Below, one piece after another: positions 41,667 to 51,254 of a DNA stretch of 64,000 nt (the stretch's first letter is position 1; each line of letters begins with the position of its first letter). The position numbers and the translations under genes were made by a program. This stretch comes from Micrococcales bacterium 72-143 (GTDB taxonomy: Bacteria; Actinomycetota; Actinomycetes; Actinomycetales; Microbacteriaceae), in contig MKVM01000001.1 of assembly GCA_001898835.1 (NCBI GenBank), forward strand, positions 1,048,466-1,112,465. Direction: 5' to 3'. The notes beneath the pieces were generated by a model that had not been told where the DNA came from, searched no databases, and saw only the letters and a list, made by a program, of their open reading frames with translations.

Positions 41667-44600
41667 TCAGGCCAGGCGACGGCCCCGGCGACGACGCAGC
41701 AGCAGGAGGAACGCGCCGGCCAGGAGAGCGGCCGTCGCGGCCCCGGTCCAGAGGAGCGGATCCGCACCCGTGAACGGCAGGGCCGGCACGACGGTGACGC
41801 GAACCGTGCCCGTGACCACGGTGCCGAAGGCGTCCATGAGCGAGTAGGTGAAGAGGTCCGTCCCCGAGTAGCCGGGGGCGGGCGTGTAGTGGAAGGTGCC
41901 GTCCGCGTCCACGACGACCGTGCCGTGCGCCGGCTGGGTCACCCCGTGCACGGTGAGGCCCGTCCCGCGCGCGTTCGCGAGGAGGCGGCCGCTCACCGAG
42001 TCGACGCGCTCGTCGACCTTCGTGCGGATCTCGTCGTCCGGTGCACTCGGCCGCACGAGCACCGTGACGCTCGCGGTCGCGGTGCCCCCGGCTCCGGTAA
42101 TCGTGTAGGTGAAGATGTCCTGGCCCGAGAACCCGGACTCCGGGGTGTAGGTCACGGTCCCGTCGGGAGCGACCACCACCGTGCCGTGCGCACCGTCGGT
42201 CGCTCCGGTCACCGCGAGGCCCGTGCCGAGGTCGTCACCGAGGAGATCGCCCGGGACGAGCGTGATCGGCTCGTCGACGTCGCCCTCCGCCGTGTCGTCG
42301 ACGGCGACCGGCGTCACGGTGATCGTCACCGTCTGCGTGTAGCCGCTCGCGCCGTCCGTGGCGTCATAGGTGAAGGTGGTCACGCCCGAGAAGCCCGCCG
42401 GCGGCGTGTAGCTGTACGAGCCGTCCGTGGCCACCGCGACCGCGCCCGAGGCGGGCTGCGTGTGAGAGGTGACCGAGAGCCCGGTGCCCGCGTCGTTGTC
42501 GAGCACGCCCGGGGCCGGAACGACGAGCGTCGTGCCCGCCGGGGTGGTGGCGACGTCGTCGCCGCCCGCGGGGGCGACCGTGATCACGAGCGTCGCGGTG
42601 GTCGTCTGCCCGGATGTGTCGCGCACCGTGTAGACGACCGAGTCGGTTCCCGAGAAGCCCGCGTCGGGGGTGTAGGTGTACGCCCCGTCGGCCGAGATCG
42701 CCAGGCTGCCGTGCGCGGCGGCGGTGTGGCCGGTGACCGTGAGGCCGCTGCCCAGGTCGTCGGCGAGCACGCCGCCCGCTGCGTCACGCGCGACGGCCGT
42801 GCCGAGGGTCGTGGTGTCGGTGTCGTCGACCGCCACGGGTGACACGGTGATGGTGAGCGTGGCCGTGGTCGTCTGGCCCGAGGAGTCACGCACCGTGTAG
42901 ACCGAGCTGACCGTGCCCGAGAACCCCACCGCGGGTGTGTAGTCGTAGGCGCCGTCGGCCGCGATGTACACCGTGCCGGATGCGGGCGCCGTGTAGCCGG
43001 TCACCTGCAGACCGCTGCCGCTGTCGTCGACGAGCACGCCCGCCGCCGAGCCGCGCGAGATCGAGGTGCCGGCCGTCGTCGCGTCCACGTCGTCGACCGC
43101 CACGGGGGTGACCGTGATGGTGAGCGTGGCCGTGGTGGTCTGGCCCGAGGAGTCGCGCACCGTGTAGACCGAGCTGACCGTGCCGGAGAACCCGACCGCG
43201 GGCGTGTAGTCGTACGAGCCGTCGGACGCGATGCTCAGCGTGCCGGAGGCGGGCGCCGTGAAGCCGGTGACCGTGAGGCCCGACCCCAGGTCGTCGGGGA
43301 GCACGCCGGATGCCGCGCCGCGCGCGAGGGGCGTCCCCGCGGTCGTGGTGTCGGCGTCGTCGACCGCGACCGGGGTCACGGTGATGGTGAGGGTCGCTGT
43401 CGTCGTCTGCCCGGCCGAGTCCCGCACGGTGTAGGTGGAGGTCACGGTGCCCGAGAAGCCGGCAGCCGGGGTGTAGTCGTAGGAGCCGTCGCCGGCGATG
43501 CTCAGCGTGCCCGAGGCGGGCGCCGTGAAGCCGGTCACCGTGAGGGCCGACCCGAGGTCGTCCGGCAGCACGCCCGCGGCGGCGTCGCGTGAGATCGCGG
43601 TGCCCGCGGTCGTCGCGTCCGTGTCGTTCGTCGCGACCGGGGTCACCGAGATCGTCAGCGTCGCGGTGTCGGTGAGGCCGTTCGCGTCGGTGATCGTGTA
43701 GACCGAGCTGACGACGCCGGAGAATCCGGCGACCGGCGCGTAGGTGTACGAGCCGTCCGACTGGATGCTCAGCGACCCCGAGGAGGGGGACGTAAAGCCC
43801 GTCACCTGGAGGCCCGTGCCGAGGTCGTTCCCGAGCACGCCGTCACCGCTGACGCGGGTGATCGACGTGCCGTGGCTCGTCGCATCCGTGTCGTCGACCG
43901 CGAGCGGCGCCACCGTGATGGTGAGCGTCGACGTCGTGGTCTGGCCCTCCCCGTCGGCGACGGTGTACGTGGAGACGACGGTTCCCGAGAACCCGGCGGC
44001 GGGCGTGTACGTGTACGAGCCGTTCGACTGGATGCTCAGCGACCCCGACGAGGGCGTCGTGAAGCTCGTCACGGTGAGACCGGTGCCGCGGTCGTCCGCG
44101 AGGACGCCCGCGGCGACGTCGCGCGTGATGGCCGCGCCCGCGGTGGTGGTGTCGGTGTCGGCCACCGCGACGGGCGTCACGTGGAGGGTGAGCACGGCGG
44201 TGTCGGTCTGGCCGTCGTCGTCGGTGACCGTGTACATCGAGCTGACCGTGCCGGAGAACCCGGCCGCCGGCGTGTAGCTGTAGGAGCCGTCCGCCGCGAT
44301 GCTCAGCGTGCCGGACGACGGCGACGTGAACGCGGTCACCTCGAGCCCGGTTCCTCCGTCATCGGTGAGCACCCCGTTCGCCGCGTCGCGGACGAGGGGC
44401 GTGCCGGCCGGGGTCGTGTCCTCGTCGTCGACGGCGGCGAGGCCGACCGCGATCGTGAGGGTCGCGGTGGCGGTGCGGCCGGCGGTGTCGCGGATGGTGT
44501 ACACCGTGCTGACGACGCCCGAGAACCCCGCGGCGGGGACGAAGACGTAGGAGCCGCCCGCGTCGATCGTCAGGGTCCCGCGGGCGCTCGACACCGGTGT

Positions 44601-47588
44601 GTTGCCGGTGACGGTGATGCCCGTGCCGAGGTCGTCGCCGAGCACGCCTGCGCTGCCGGTGCGGGTGAGGGTCTGACCGTAGGGGGTCGCGTCCGTGTCG
44701 TCCACCGCGAGGGGCGTCACCGTGATGGTGAGCGTCGCCGTGGTCGAACGCCCTGCGGCATCCGTGACCGTGTAGTCCGAGGTGACGTCACCCGAGAACC
44801 CGGCCGCGGGGGTGTAGCTGTACGACCCGTCGGCTGCGATGTTCAGGCTCCCGGATGCCGGCGCCGTGAACGCGGTCACCTGGAGTCCCGTGCCCAGGTC
44901 GTCGGTGAGCACCCCGGCCGCGGCGTCGCGCGTCAGGGTGGCGCCCGCGGCGGTCGTGTCGCTGTCGTCCACCGCGACCGGCCTCACCGTGATGGTGAGG
45001 GTCGCGGTCGTCGTGCTGCCGGCGGCGTCGGTGATCGTGTAGGTGGACACGGCGTCGCCGGAGAACCCGGCTGCGGGGGTGAACGTGTAGGCGCCGTCCG
45101 CCGCGATGGTGAGCGTCCCCTGGCCCGCCGGGATCGGCGTGAAGGCCGTCACCTCGAGGTCGGTGCCGCTGTCGTCGGGCAGCACTCCGGCCGCGGCGTT
45201 CCGCGAGATCGGCGTGCCGGCGTCCGTGGCGTCCGTGTCGTTCACCGCGATCGGCGTGACGGTGATCGTGAGCGTCGCGGTCGTGGTCTGGTTGCTGCTG
45301 TCGCGCACCGTGTAGCTCGTCGTCGCCGTGCCCGAGAAGCCCACCGGGGGCGTGTAGCTGTAGGAGCCGTCGGCGGCGAGGGTGAGGGTGCCGGTCCCGG
45401 GGGCGAGCGGCGTGCTGGCCGTGACGGTGAGGCCCGTGCCGACGTCGTTCGCGAGCACCCCGCTGCCGGCCGTGCGCGACACCGGGGTGTTCGCCGGGGT
45501 GCTCGCGGTGTCGTCGACGGCGCGCGGCGTGACCGTGATGGTGAGCACCGCGGTGTCGGTCTGCCCGGCGTCGTCGGTGATCGTGTACGTCGAGGTGACG
45601 GTGCCGGTGAAGGTCGCGGTGGGCACGTAGCTGTAGGAGCCGTCGGCGGCGATCGTGAGGGTTCCCGACGACGGGGGCGTGAACGCCGTCACGGTGATGT
45701 TCGTGCCGCTGTCGTTGCCGAGCACCCCCTGGGCGACGCCGCGGGTGAGGGTGGTGCCGACGGACGTCGTCGCGGAGTCGTTCACGGCATCCGGCGTCGT
45801 CGGGAGCGGCAGGACGTCGGCCTGGGTCGTCCGCACGGCGCTCGGGAAGAAGGTCCAGATGTCGAGGCCCTTCGCGTCGCCGAGCGTGCCCTTCGTCGTG
45901 GGGCAGAAGGCGTTCGCGTTGGTGCTCTCCTGGGTGCCGAAGGCGCGGGCGCTGCCGGAGGAGTCGAAGCCCGTCACCGGGTCGCTGAACAGCGGGTTCG
46001 GCACGACGCCGGCGAAGTTGGGGCAGATCGCGCCGCCCGGCGTGCCGACGTTCACGCCGCTGCTGGTCGTGTAGCCGCGGTCGTCGAAGAACGCGCGCGT
46101 GCAATTGCTGCCGTTGCTCGTGGCGCCCGTGAACGGGCAGATGCCGCTCGGCGGGTTCTCGAGGGTGATCGTGGGCCCGCCGTAGTAGGAGCTCTCGATG
46201 TCGAGCATGGGTGCGTGGTATTCGCCGCCGCGCAGCGTCGCGTGCACGACGTAGTCGTCGCCGATCGGGAAGGGGTTGCCCCTGTTGTCCTTGCCATCCC
46301 AGTTGACCGCGTAGACGCCCGCGGCGTCGACCACCCCGCGGATGGTCACGTTCCCGGGCAGGCCGGGGTCGAAGTCCACCCCGTCGCGCGAGAGCACGAT
46401 CTCGTAGGTTCCGCTCGTGCCGGTGTCGACGGTGAAGGTTCCGCCCTGGTCGACGTAGCTGCCGGATGCGGTCTTCTTCCCCGCGTAGCTCACCGAGTTG
46501 AGCACCGGGTTGGTCGGCGTCGTCGGGATGCTGAGCGCACCCAGCGTGGCGCTCGAGAGCGGCTCGAGCGAGAGCGGGTACTCGGGTGCGGCGAGGTGGG
46601 TTCCGCCGAGCAGCGTCTCGAGGATCTGGGTGTTGGAGCCCGTCGCGACGACGTCGTGGTTGAGGGGCGTGCCGTCCGCGTCGAGGAAGCCCGAGCGGTT
46701 GCCGTAGTACGCGTAGCCGTTGCCGTCGAGTCCGCGCATGTCGACGCGGTAGCGGAATCCGTCCGTCGTGTTGAGGTAGAGCGTCGACATGACGGGGCGG
46801 GGGTTGGCTCCGGTGAAGAACGCGAAGGAGTACGTGTAGACGCGGCCGGCGATGTTGGTCGTCGAGGTGGTGGTCGCGCCGCGCACGGTGAGGTCCCAGG
46901 CGTTGACGGCCGAGGAGCCGGCGGGGTTGGGGAAGCTGGGGTCGCTCGGCACGACGAGCGGGCTCGGGCTGCCGTCGCCGGATGCGAGGTTGCCCGCCGT
47001 TCCGTAGAAGGCGACCCGGTAGATGCCGGTCGTGGGGGCGGTGTAGTAGCAGGCCTTGTACCCCGCGGCGTTGTTGTTGCCGGTGATCGAGTTGGGACCG
47101 GCGAGCTCCTGCGTGCGCGTCGCCAGCACGCCGCGGTCCGCGTTGTCGCCGCCCGTGGCGCGCTGAGCCAGACAGCTGAAGCTCGGCGTGGGGAGCGCCG
47201 AGTTCGCGACCGTGTTGACGCCCGTCTCGGAGATGAGGCCCGGGTTCCACATCACGATGTCGGCCTGGCTGCCCGAGAGCGTCTGCATCGACGACGAGCC
47301 GACCAGGATCTGCTCGCCCGCGACCGCGTACACCGAGAACATGGTGCGCCGCTTGACCTGCGTCTCGCCGGGACCGTTCGGGCCGTACGAGTTGGTGCGC
47401 CATTCGAGGGCGGCCCGGCACGGGTTCGCATCCGTGGGACCGCAGGTGCTGCCTCCGGTCGGGAAGAGCGTGCCGGATCCTGACACGGCGGCGGAGGCGG
47501 TCGCGACGGGGGCGATCGTGGCAGGGGCGACGACCGCGGCGAGGGCGAGCGCGAACGCGGTCACCGCCGCGAGGGCAGCGCGAGGCAT
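41667..47588 (-). CDS. Giant LPFTG-anchored surface protein with about 15 cadherin-like repeats
   Basis: 1973 aa. A signal peptide (about 1-34) is followed by a unique region of about 560 residues with an FlgD-like NWDGKDNRGNPFPIGDDY segment. Residues about 598-1935 are about 15 tandem modules of about 89 residues, each resembling VAVDDTDxT...GVLxDDxGTGLxVTxFT...GTLSIxxDGSYxYTPAAGFSG...TATLTITVTP (the tandem-95/Ig-like type), probably calcium-binding through DD motifs. Residues 1937-1941 are LPFTG, then a membrane helix and RRRRGRR, a complete sortase signal. Expected on the wall as a long stalk for adhesion. No sortase gene is in the window. It lies 157 nt downstream of the transglutaminase gene. 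Confidence 0.9.
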   Translation of the reverse strand: MPRAALAAVTAFALALAAVVAPATIAPVATASAAVSGSGTLFPTGGSTCGPTDANPCRAALEWRTNSYGPNGPGETQVKRRTMFSVYAVAGEQILVGSSSMQTLSGSQADIVMWNPGLISETGVNTVANSALPTPSFSCLAQRATGGDNADRGVLATRTQELAGPNSITGNNNAAGYKACYYTAPTTGIYRVAFYGTAGNLASGDGSPSPLVVPSDPSFPNPAGSSAVNAWDLTVRGATTTSTTNIAGRVYTYSFAFFTGANPRPVMSTLYLNTTDGFRYRVDMRGLDGNGYAYYGNRSGFLDADGTPLNHDVVATGSNTQILETLLGGTHLAAPEYPLSLEPLSSATLGALSIPTTPTNPVLNSVSYAGKKTASGSYVDQGGTFTVDTGTSGTYEIVLSRDGVDFDPGLPGNVTIRGVVDAAGVYAVNWDGKDNRGNPFPIGDDYVVHATLRGGEYHAPMLDIESSYYGGPTITLENPPSGICPFTGATSNGSNCTRAFFDDRGYTTSSGVNVGTPGGAICPNFAGVVPNPLFSDPVTGFDSSGSARAFGTQESTNANAFCPTTKGTLGDAKGLDIWTFFPSAVRTTQADVLPLPTTPDAVNDSATTSVGTTLTRGVAQGVLGNDSGTNITVTAFTPPSSGTLTIAADGSYSYVPTATFTGTVTSTYTITDDAGQTDTAVLTITVTPRAVDDTASTPANTPVSRTAGSGVLANDVGTGLTVTASTPLAPGTGTLTLAADGSYSYTPPVGFSGTATTSYTVRDSSNQTTTATLTITVTPIAVNDTDATDAGTPISRNAAAGVLPDDSGTDLEVTAFTPIPAGQGTLTIAADGAYTFTPAAGFSGDAVSTYTITDAAGSTTTATLTITVRPVAVDDSDTTAAGATLTRDAAAGVLTDDLGTGLQVTAFTAPASGSLNIAADGSYSYTPAAGFSGDVTSDYTVTDAAGRSTTATLTITVTPLAVDDTDATPYGQTLTRTGSAGVLGDDLGTGITVTGNTPVSSARGTLTIDAGGSYVFVPAAGFSGVVSTVYTIRDTAGRTATATLTIAVGLAAVDDEDTTPAGTPLVRDAANGVLTDDGGTGLEVTAFTSPSSGTLSIAADGSYSYTPAAGFSGTVSSMYTVTDDDGQTDTAVLTLHVTPVAVADTDTTTAGAAITRDVAAGVLADDRGTGLTVTSFTTPSSGSLSIQSNGSYTYTPAAGFSGTVVSTYTVADGEGQTTTSTLTITVAPLAVDDTDATSHGTSITRVSGDGVLGNDLGTGLQVTGFTSPSSGSLSIQSDGSYTYAPVAGFSGVVSSVYTITDANGLTDTATLTISVTPVATNDTDATTAGTAISRDAAAGVLPDDLGSALTVTGFTAPASGTLSIAGDGSYDYTPAAGFSGTVTSTYTVRDSAGQTTTATLTITVTPVAVDDADTTTAGTPLARGAASGVLPDDLGSGLTVTGFTAPASGTLSIASDGSYDYTPAVGFSGTVSSVYTVRDSSGQTTTATLTITVTPVAVDDVDATTAGTSISRGSAAGVLVDDSGSGLQVTGYTAPASGTVYIAADGAYDYTPAVGFSGTVSSVYTVRDSSGQTTTATLTITVSPVAVDDTDTTTLGTAVARDAAGGVLADDLGSGLTVTGHTAAAHGSLAISADGAYTYTPDAGFSGTDSVVYTVRDTSGQTTTATLVITVAPAGGDDVATTPAGTTLVVPAPGVLDNDAGTGLSVTSHTQPASGAVAVATDGSYSYTPPAGFSGVTTFTYDATDGASGYTQTVTITVTPVAVDDTAEGDVDEPITLVPGDLLGDDLGTGLAVTGATDGAHGTVVVAPDGTVTYTPESGFSGQDIFTYTITGAGGTATASVTVLVRPSAPDDEIRTKVDERVDSVSGRLLANARGTGLTVHGVTQPAHGTVVVDADGTFHYTPAPGYSGTDLFTYSLMDAFGTVVTGTVRVTVVPALPFTGADPLLWTGAATAALLAGAFLLLLRRRRGRRLA
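41790..45790. repeat. Tandem 267-bp repeats encoding the surface-protein modules
   Basis: Fifteen units of about 267 bp (89 codons). Units in the centre, for example around 42826-42955 and 43093-43222, are nearly identical at DNA level over more than 100 bases, while outer units have drifted. This pattern fits ongoing unequal recombination, so copy number may differ between isolates and assemblies. Confidence 0.85.
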
Positions 47589-47745
47589 GTGGAACCGTTC
47601 GGGTCGGGTCGATCGGGGTGACGTCGAGACGCGTCTCGGCGTTCTTCACGCTAGCCGGTAGACCGCCCCGTCTGTCCTCGCGGCATGTCCCCAGTTCGGG
47701 AGCGATCACCCCGGTCTGTACCCCATCGCCCCCAGGCTGTACCCC

Positions 47746-49971
47746 CTACCGCTCGTCGGGACGCCAGCGGTACAGCAGCGAGGGCGGCAGCAGGAACGCC
47801 CGCACCCGCGTGCTCGTCCCCGCCGACCTCAGGATCACGCGGCGCACCGCGGCGAGCTCGGCGGGCGACGGTGCCGCCGCATCCGGGCGCCCGTAGGCGG
47901 AGTCCTCCACCCGCCCCCGGAAGGCGCCCAACGCGTCGCTCTCGATCGTGATCTGCCGCGCCAGCCGGTCCGCGAACGCGCGGGCGGTCTCGGAGTCGGG
48001 AGCCGACCAGCCGATGTCGCGCGCCGTGTCGCGCACCTCGTCCCACGCGGCCGTCGCGGCATCCCGCCCCTGACGCATCCGGCGGACACGGCCCCATCGC
48101 ACCGCGGTGCGGAACGCGGCCGGCACGAGCCCGATGAGCACGAGCGCCGCGAGCACGCCGAGCGCCGCGAGCACCGAACCGCTCTGCTGCGCGGCCAGCT
48201 GCTCGGGCGTCTGCGGCGTCTCGTCGCGGTCGGGACGGGCGTCCGGCGTCGCGCTCGGGGCCGAGGTCGGCGTCTGCGTGCTCTCGTCCTGCGGCGTGTT
48301 CGGGTCGTCGACGAGCGAGGTGCCGTACTGCGGGAGCGAGCCGCGGCCGGGCGTCGGCTCGAAGCGCAGCCAGCCGATGCCCTCGAAGTACAGCTCCGGC
48401 CAGGCGTGCAGGTCGTTCGTGGAGACCTGGAAGACGGGCGAGCGCTGCTCCTCCCGGCCACCCGGCTGGAAGCCCACCGCGACGCGCGACGGGATCCCGA
48501 GCACGCGCGCCATGACCGCCATCGCCGAGGCATAGTGCACGCAATAGCCGGACTTCACGTCGAGGAACACCGCGAGCGCGTCCATCCCGCTGCCGTCGAA
48601 GCCCTCCTCGACCGGGGTGTCCTCGGAGTACTCGAACGGAGAACCCCGCAGGTACGACTGCAGCGCGAGCGCCTGGGCGTAGGCGGAACCGGCGCCGTCT
48701 CCGACCTCGTGGGCGGTGGCGCTGATGATCTCGGGCAGGCCATCCGGCAGGCTGAGCGAGCCCAGCGGTGCCGAGGCCGGGTTGACCGTGGTCTCCGCGA
48801 GCTGCTCCGCGGTCGGGTTCACCTCCAGGAAGCTCGCCTCGTACTCCTGGCCGCGCGCCCCGGATGCGACGCTGCGCACGGTGAGGGTCTCCGGCTCCCA
48901 GAACCAGTCGCCCTCGGTTCCCGCGACGCTCGTGGTGGGATACGGCAGCGGAAGCCAGTGCGTGATGAGGTCGGCGACGGTCACGTCGACGCTCGCCTCC
49001 TCGGAGCGCACCTCGGGGCCGAACCCAACGGGTACCGGGAACTGCTCCAGCCCGCCCGCCCGCTCGGGGCCGACGGTGGGCCCCCAGGTCTCCCCCGTGA
49101 AGTTGTCGAGGGTCGTGAGCCGCAGGTACACGGGGCCCGTGGCATCCGTCGTGTAGCTGAGCGCGAGCGTCGGGTCGCCGCGGCGCAGGTCGTCGCCGAG
49201 CGTGATGAGCGGGTTCACACCGGTGCGCAGCCCCGAGCTGCGCACCGAGGCGTCGTCGCGCACGCCGGGGATCGCATAGGGCAGCAGCAGGGAGCCCACC
49301 GCGACCAACGCGCCCGCGACGAGCACCACGCGACGGCTGTCGCGCCGCGCCCCGATCCGCAGGACGGCGAGGTAGAGCACCGCCGTCGCGAGATACCAGA
49401 AGGCATCCGTGAGCTCCGGACGGATCGCCATCGGCACCACGAGCAGCGCCGCGAGCGGACCGGCCACGAGCGCCGGACGACGCAGGGCGATGAGCACATC
49501 CGTCACCCACGCGCACGCGATCATCAGCACGGCGATGAGCAGCACGATGCCGAGCTCCGGCGTCGCCGGCACCCGCTGCTCAACGATCGACGCGATGCCC
49601 GACTCGACGAGGAGCCCCATCCGGCCGACGGTGTCGAGGGTGGGGATGACGCCGAGGATCGCCGTGTCGGCGGCGTAGCCGAGCGTCAGTAGGCCCACCC
49701 CGGCCGCGAGCGACACGAGCGGAGGCCAGAGCGGCGAGCGCAGGAGGCTGCGGGCCGCGGCCGCCGCGACGAGCACCGCCGCCGCGTAGCCCGCGCCGAC
49801 GAACCACCAGCTGAGGCCCGCGAGCGTGACGTGCAGGCCCGCGAGCGCCGCCGCGAGGGCGCCCCAGGCGAGCAGGGTGCGCGGCCAGCGCTGCTCGGTG
49901 CGCGGCCTCCGCGGCGGTCCGGTGCGCGAGGCGGGAGCGGCCGGCGCCCGGCGGGTGTCAGTGAGCGCCAC
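47746..49971 (-). CDS. TgpA-like transglutaminase-domain membrane protein
   Basis: 741 aa from the GTG at 49971, which overlaps the DUF58 gene by 14 nt. An N-terminal block of about six membrane helices (DUF3488 type, about 35-235) is followed by an extracytoplasmic transglutaminase/protease core with the triad Cys in SGYCVHYASAMAVM, His in NDLHAWPELYF and Asp/Glu after GWLRFEPTPG. A Pro/Thr/Asp-rich linker, one membrane helix and a cytoplasmic DUF4129-type tail complete it. The moxR-DUF58-tgpA trio is widespread and linked to envelope or secreted-protein maturation; the substrate here is unknown. Confidence 0.88.
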   Translation of the reverse strand: MALTDTRRAPAAPASRTGPPRRPRTEQRWPRTLLAWGALAAALAGLHVTLAGLSWWFVGAGYAAAVLVAAAAARSLLRSPLWPPLVSLAAGVGLLTLGYAADTAILGVIPTLDTVGRMGLLVESGIASIVEQRVPATPELGIVLLIAVLMIACAWVTDVLIALRRPALVAGPLAALLVVPMAIRPELTDAFWYLATAVLYLAVLRIGARRDSRRVVLVAGALVAVGSLLLPYAIPGVRDDASVRSSGLRTGVNPLITLGDDLRRGDPTLALSYTTDATGPVYLRLTTLDNFTGETWGPTVGPERAGGLEQFPVPVGFGPEVRSEEASVDVTVADLITHWLPLPYPTTSVAGTEGDWFWEPETLTVRSVASGARGQEYEASFLEVNPTAEQLAETTVNPASAPLGSLSLPDGLPEIISATAHEVGDGAGSAYAQALALQSYLRGSPFEYSEDTPVEEGFDGSGMDALAVFLDVKSGYCVHYASAMAVMARVLGIPSRVAVGFQPGGREEQRSPVFQVSTNDLHAWPELYFEGIGWLRFEPTPGRGSLPQYGTSLVDDPNTPQDESTQTPTSAPSATPDARPDRDETPQTPEQLAAQQSGSVLAALGVLAALVLIGLVPAAFRTAVRWGRVRRMRQGRDAATAAWDEVRDTARDIGWSAPDSETARAFADRLARQITIESDALGAFRGRVEDSAYGRPDAAAPSPAELAAVRRVILRSAGTSTRVRAFLLPPSLLYRWRPDER

Positions 49972-51238
49972 GGATGTACCCCGCCTCCGTCGCCGACGCC
50001 CGCCAGCTGTCCGCGATGTCGTCGAACGGCTCGACGTCCACGCACAGCCACCCCGTGTCGGCGAAACGCGCGCGCGTCTCGGCGCGCATCCCGATCGCGA
50101 ACAGCGCCCCCGACTGACCGGGGCGACGCTGCCGCAGCACCCAGTCGACCACCTCGTCGTCCGGGTCGGCGAGGATCGCGAACGTCGGGCCCGCCGCATC
50201 CGCCGACGCCGCCGGCAGCGCGTGATGGCGCTCGAGCATGCGCAGCGCGGCGAGGCTCGTCAGGAACCCCTCGACGCGCTGGCCGCCCTCCCAGCGCTCG
50301 CCGATCGGCTCGATCTGGGCCGTGCCCGACTCCACGACCTCGACGCGGAAGCCGCTCTCGTCGAGGTGCACGGCGACCGCCGCCAGCATCCGCACCGCCC
50401 ACTCGAAGGACTCGCTGTGCGGCGCGGGCGGCCAGTTCTCGCGGTCGGGTGCGGCGTCGGGGTAGCCGGCGACGCGCGTGTCGACGATGACGCGGGCGTC
50501 GGGGTGGCTGCGGTGCTCCTCCTGGCGCACCATGAGCTCGCCGTGGCGTGCGGATGCGCGCCAGTGCACGCGGCGCAGGGCGTCGCCCGAACGGTACTCG
50601 CGCGTCGTGAGGTCGTCGTCGTTGCCGACCGCGCGACGCTGCACGAGCTGCGCTGCACCGTCGCCGTCGATCAGCATCGGGCCGCCCTCCGGCAGCTGCG
50701 CGACCGCCGGTACGACCGTCAGGCGATCGACGTCGCCGAGCGCCGCGGAGGAGCGCGCCATCCCGAACGGGTCGGTGAACTCCGCCACGAGCGGCCCGAT
50801 CGGGTAGAGACCCCGCCGGTGCGGGTGCAGCTCGTAGTGCAGCACCGCCGTGCGGGCGGACGCGGGCCGGATGCGGATCGGGTCGAGCTCGCCCGGCCGC
50901 TGCGGCTCCCGCCACGGGATGGCGTCGTTCCACAGCAGGGCGGGGGTCGTCACCGTGCCGCCGTTGCGCACCCGCAGCGTCACGAGCGCGGTCGACCCCG
51001 CGGATACGACGGGCGGCGAGAACAGGCGGATGACGTCGAGCTTGGGGCGCCGCAGCCGCGCCAGCAGCAGGCCGCCGAGCGACAGCAGGAGCGCGAAGGA
51101 CGCCGCGACGAGCAGCTCGTGCCGGCCGATCACGAACGCCAGCACGAGGCAGGCCGCCCCCACGCCGAGCGTCGTCCACCCGCGCACGGTGAGACGCGTG
51201 CGATGCAAGCGCCTCAGCGACGAGTCGGGGTCGGACAC
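49958..51238 (-). CDS. DUF58 domain-containing membrane protein
   Basis: 426 aa. Two N-terminal helices (about 18-60), a beta-rich region, then the DUF58 motif YRSGDALRRVHWRASARHGELMVRQ (about 225-249) leading into a VWA-like domain (DARVIVDTRVAGY). DUF58 proteins are the usual partners of MoxR ATPases. GTG 51238 follows the moxR stop by 16 nt. Confidence 0.88.
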   Translation of the reverse strand: MSDPDSSLRRLHRTRLTVRGWTTLGVGAACLVLAFVIGRHELLVAASFALLLSLGGLLLARLRRPKLDVIRLFSPPVVSAGSTALVTLRVRNGGTVTTPALLWNDAIPWREPQRPGELDPIRIRPASARTAVLHYELHPHRRGLYPIGPLVAEFTDPFGMARSSAALGDVDRLTVVPAVAQLPEGGPMLIDGDGAAQLVQRRAVGNDDDLTTREYRSGDALRRVHWRASARHGELMVRQEEHRSHPDARVIVDTRVAGYPDAAPDRENWPPAPHSESFEWAVRMLAAVAVHLDESGFRVEVVESGTAQIEPIGERWEGGQRVEGFLTSLAALRMLERHHALPAASADAAGPTFAILADPDDEVVDWVLRQRRPGQSGALFAIGMRAETRARFADTGWLCVDVEPFDDIADSWRASATEAGYIRGAH

Positions 51239-51254
51239 GGGATGCGCGGTGCGC

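Noticed and set aside
41790-45790. Possible CRISPR array
   Set aside because: Repeats are 267 bp, in frame and protein-coding, with no short repeat-spacer structure and no cas genes.
43872-47483. Plus-strand frame of 1203 codons opposite the surface protein
   Set aside because: Antisense of repetitive DNA, so it looks repetitive itself. No signal peptide, start site or known domain.
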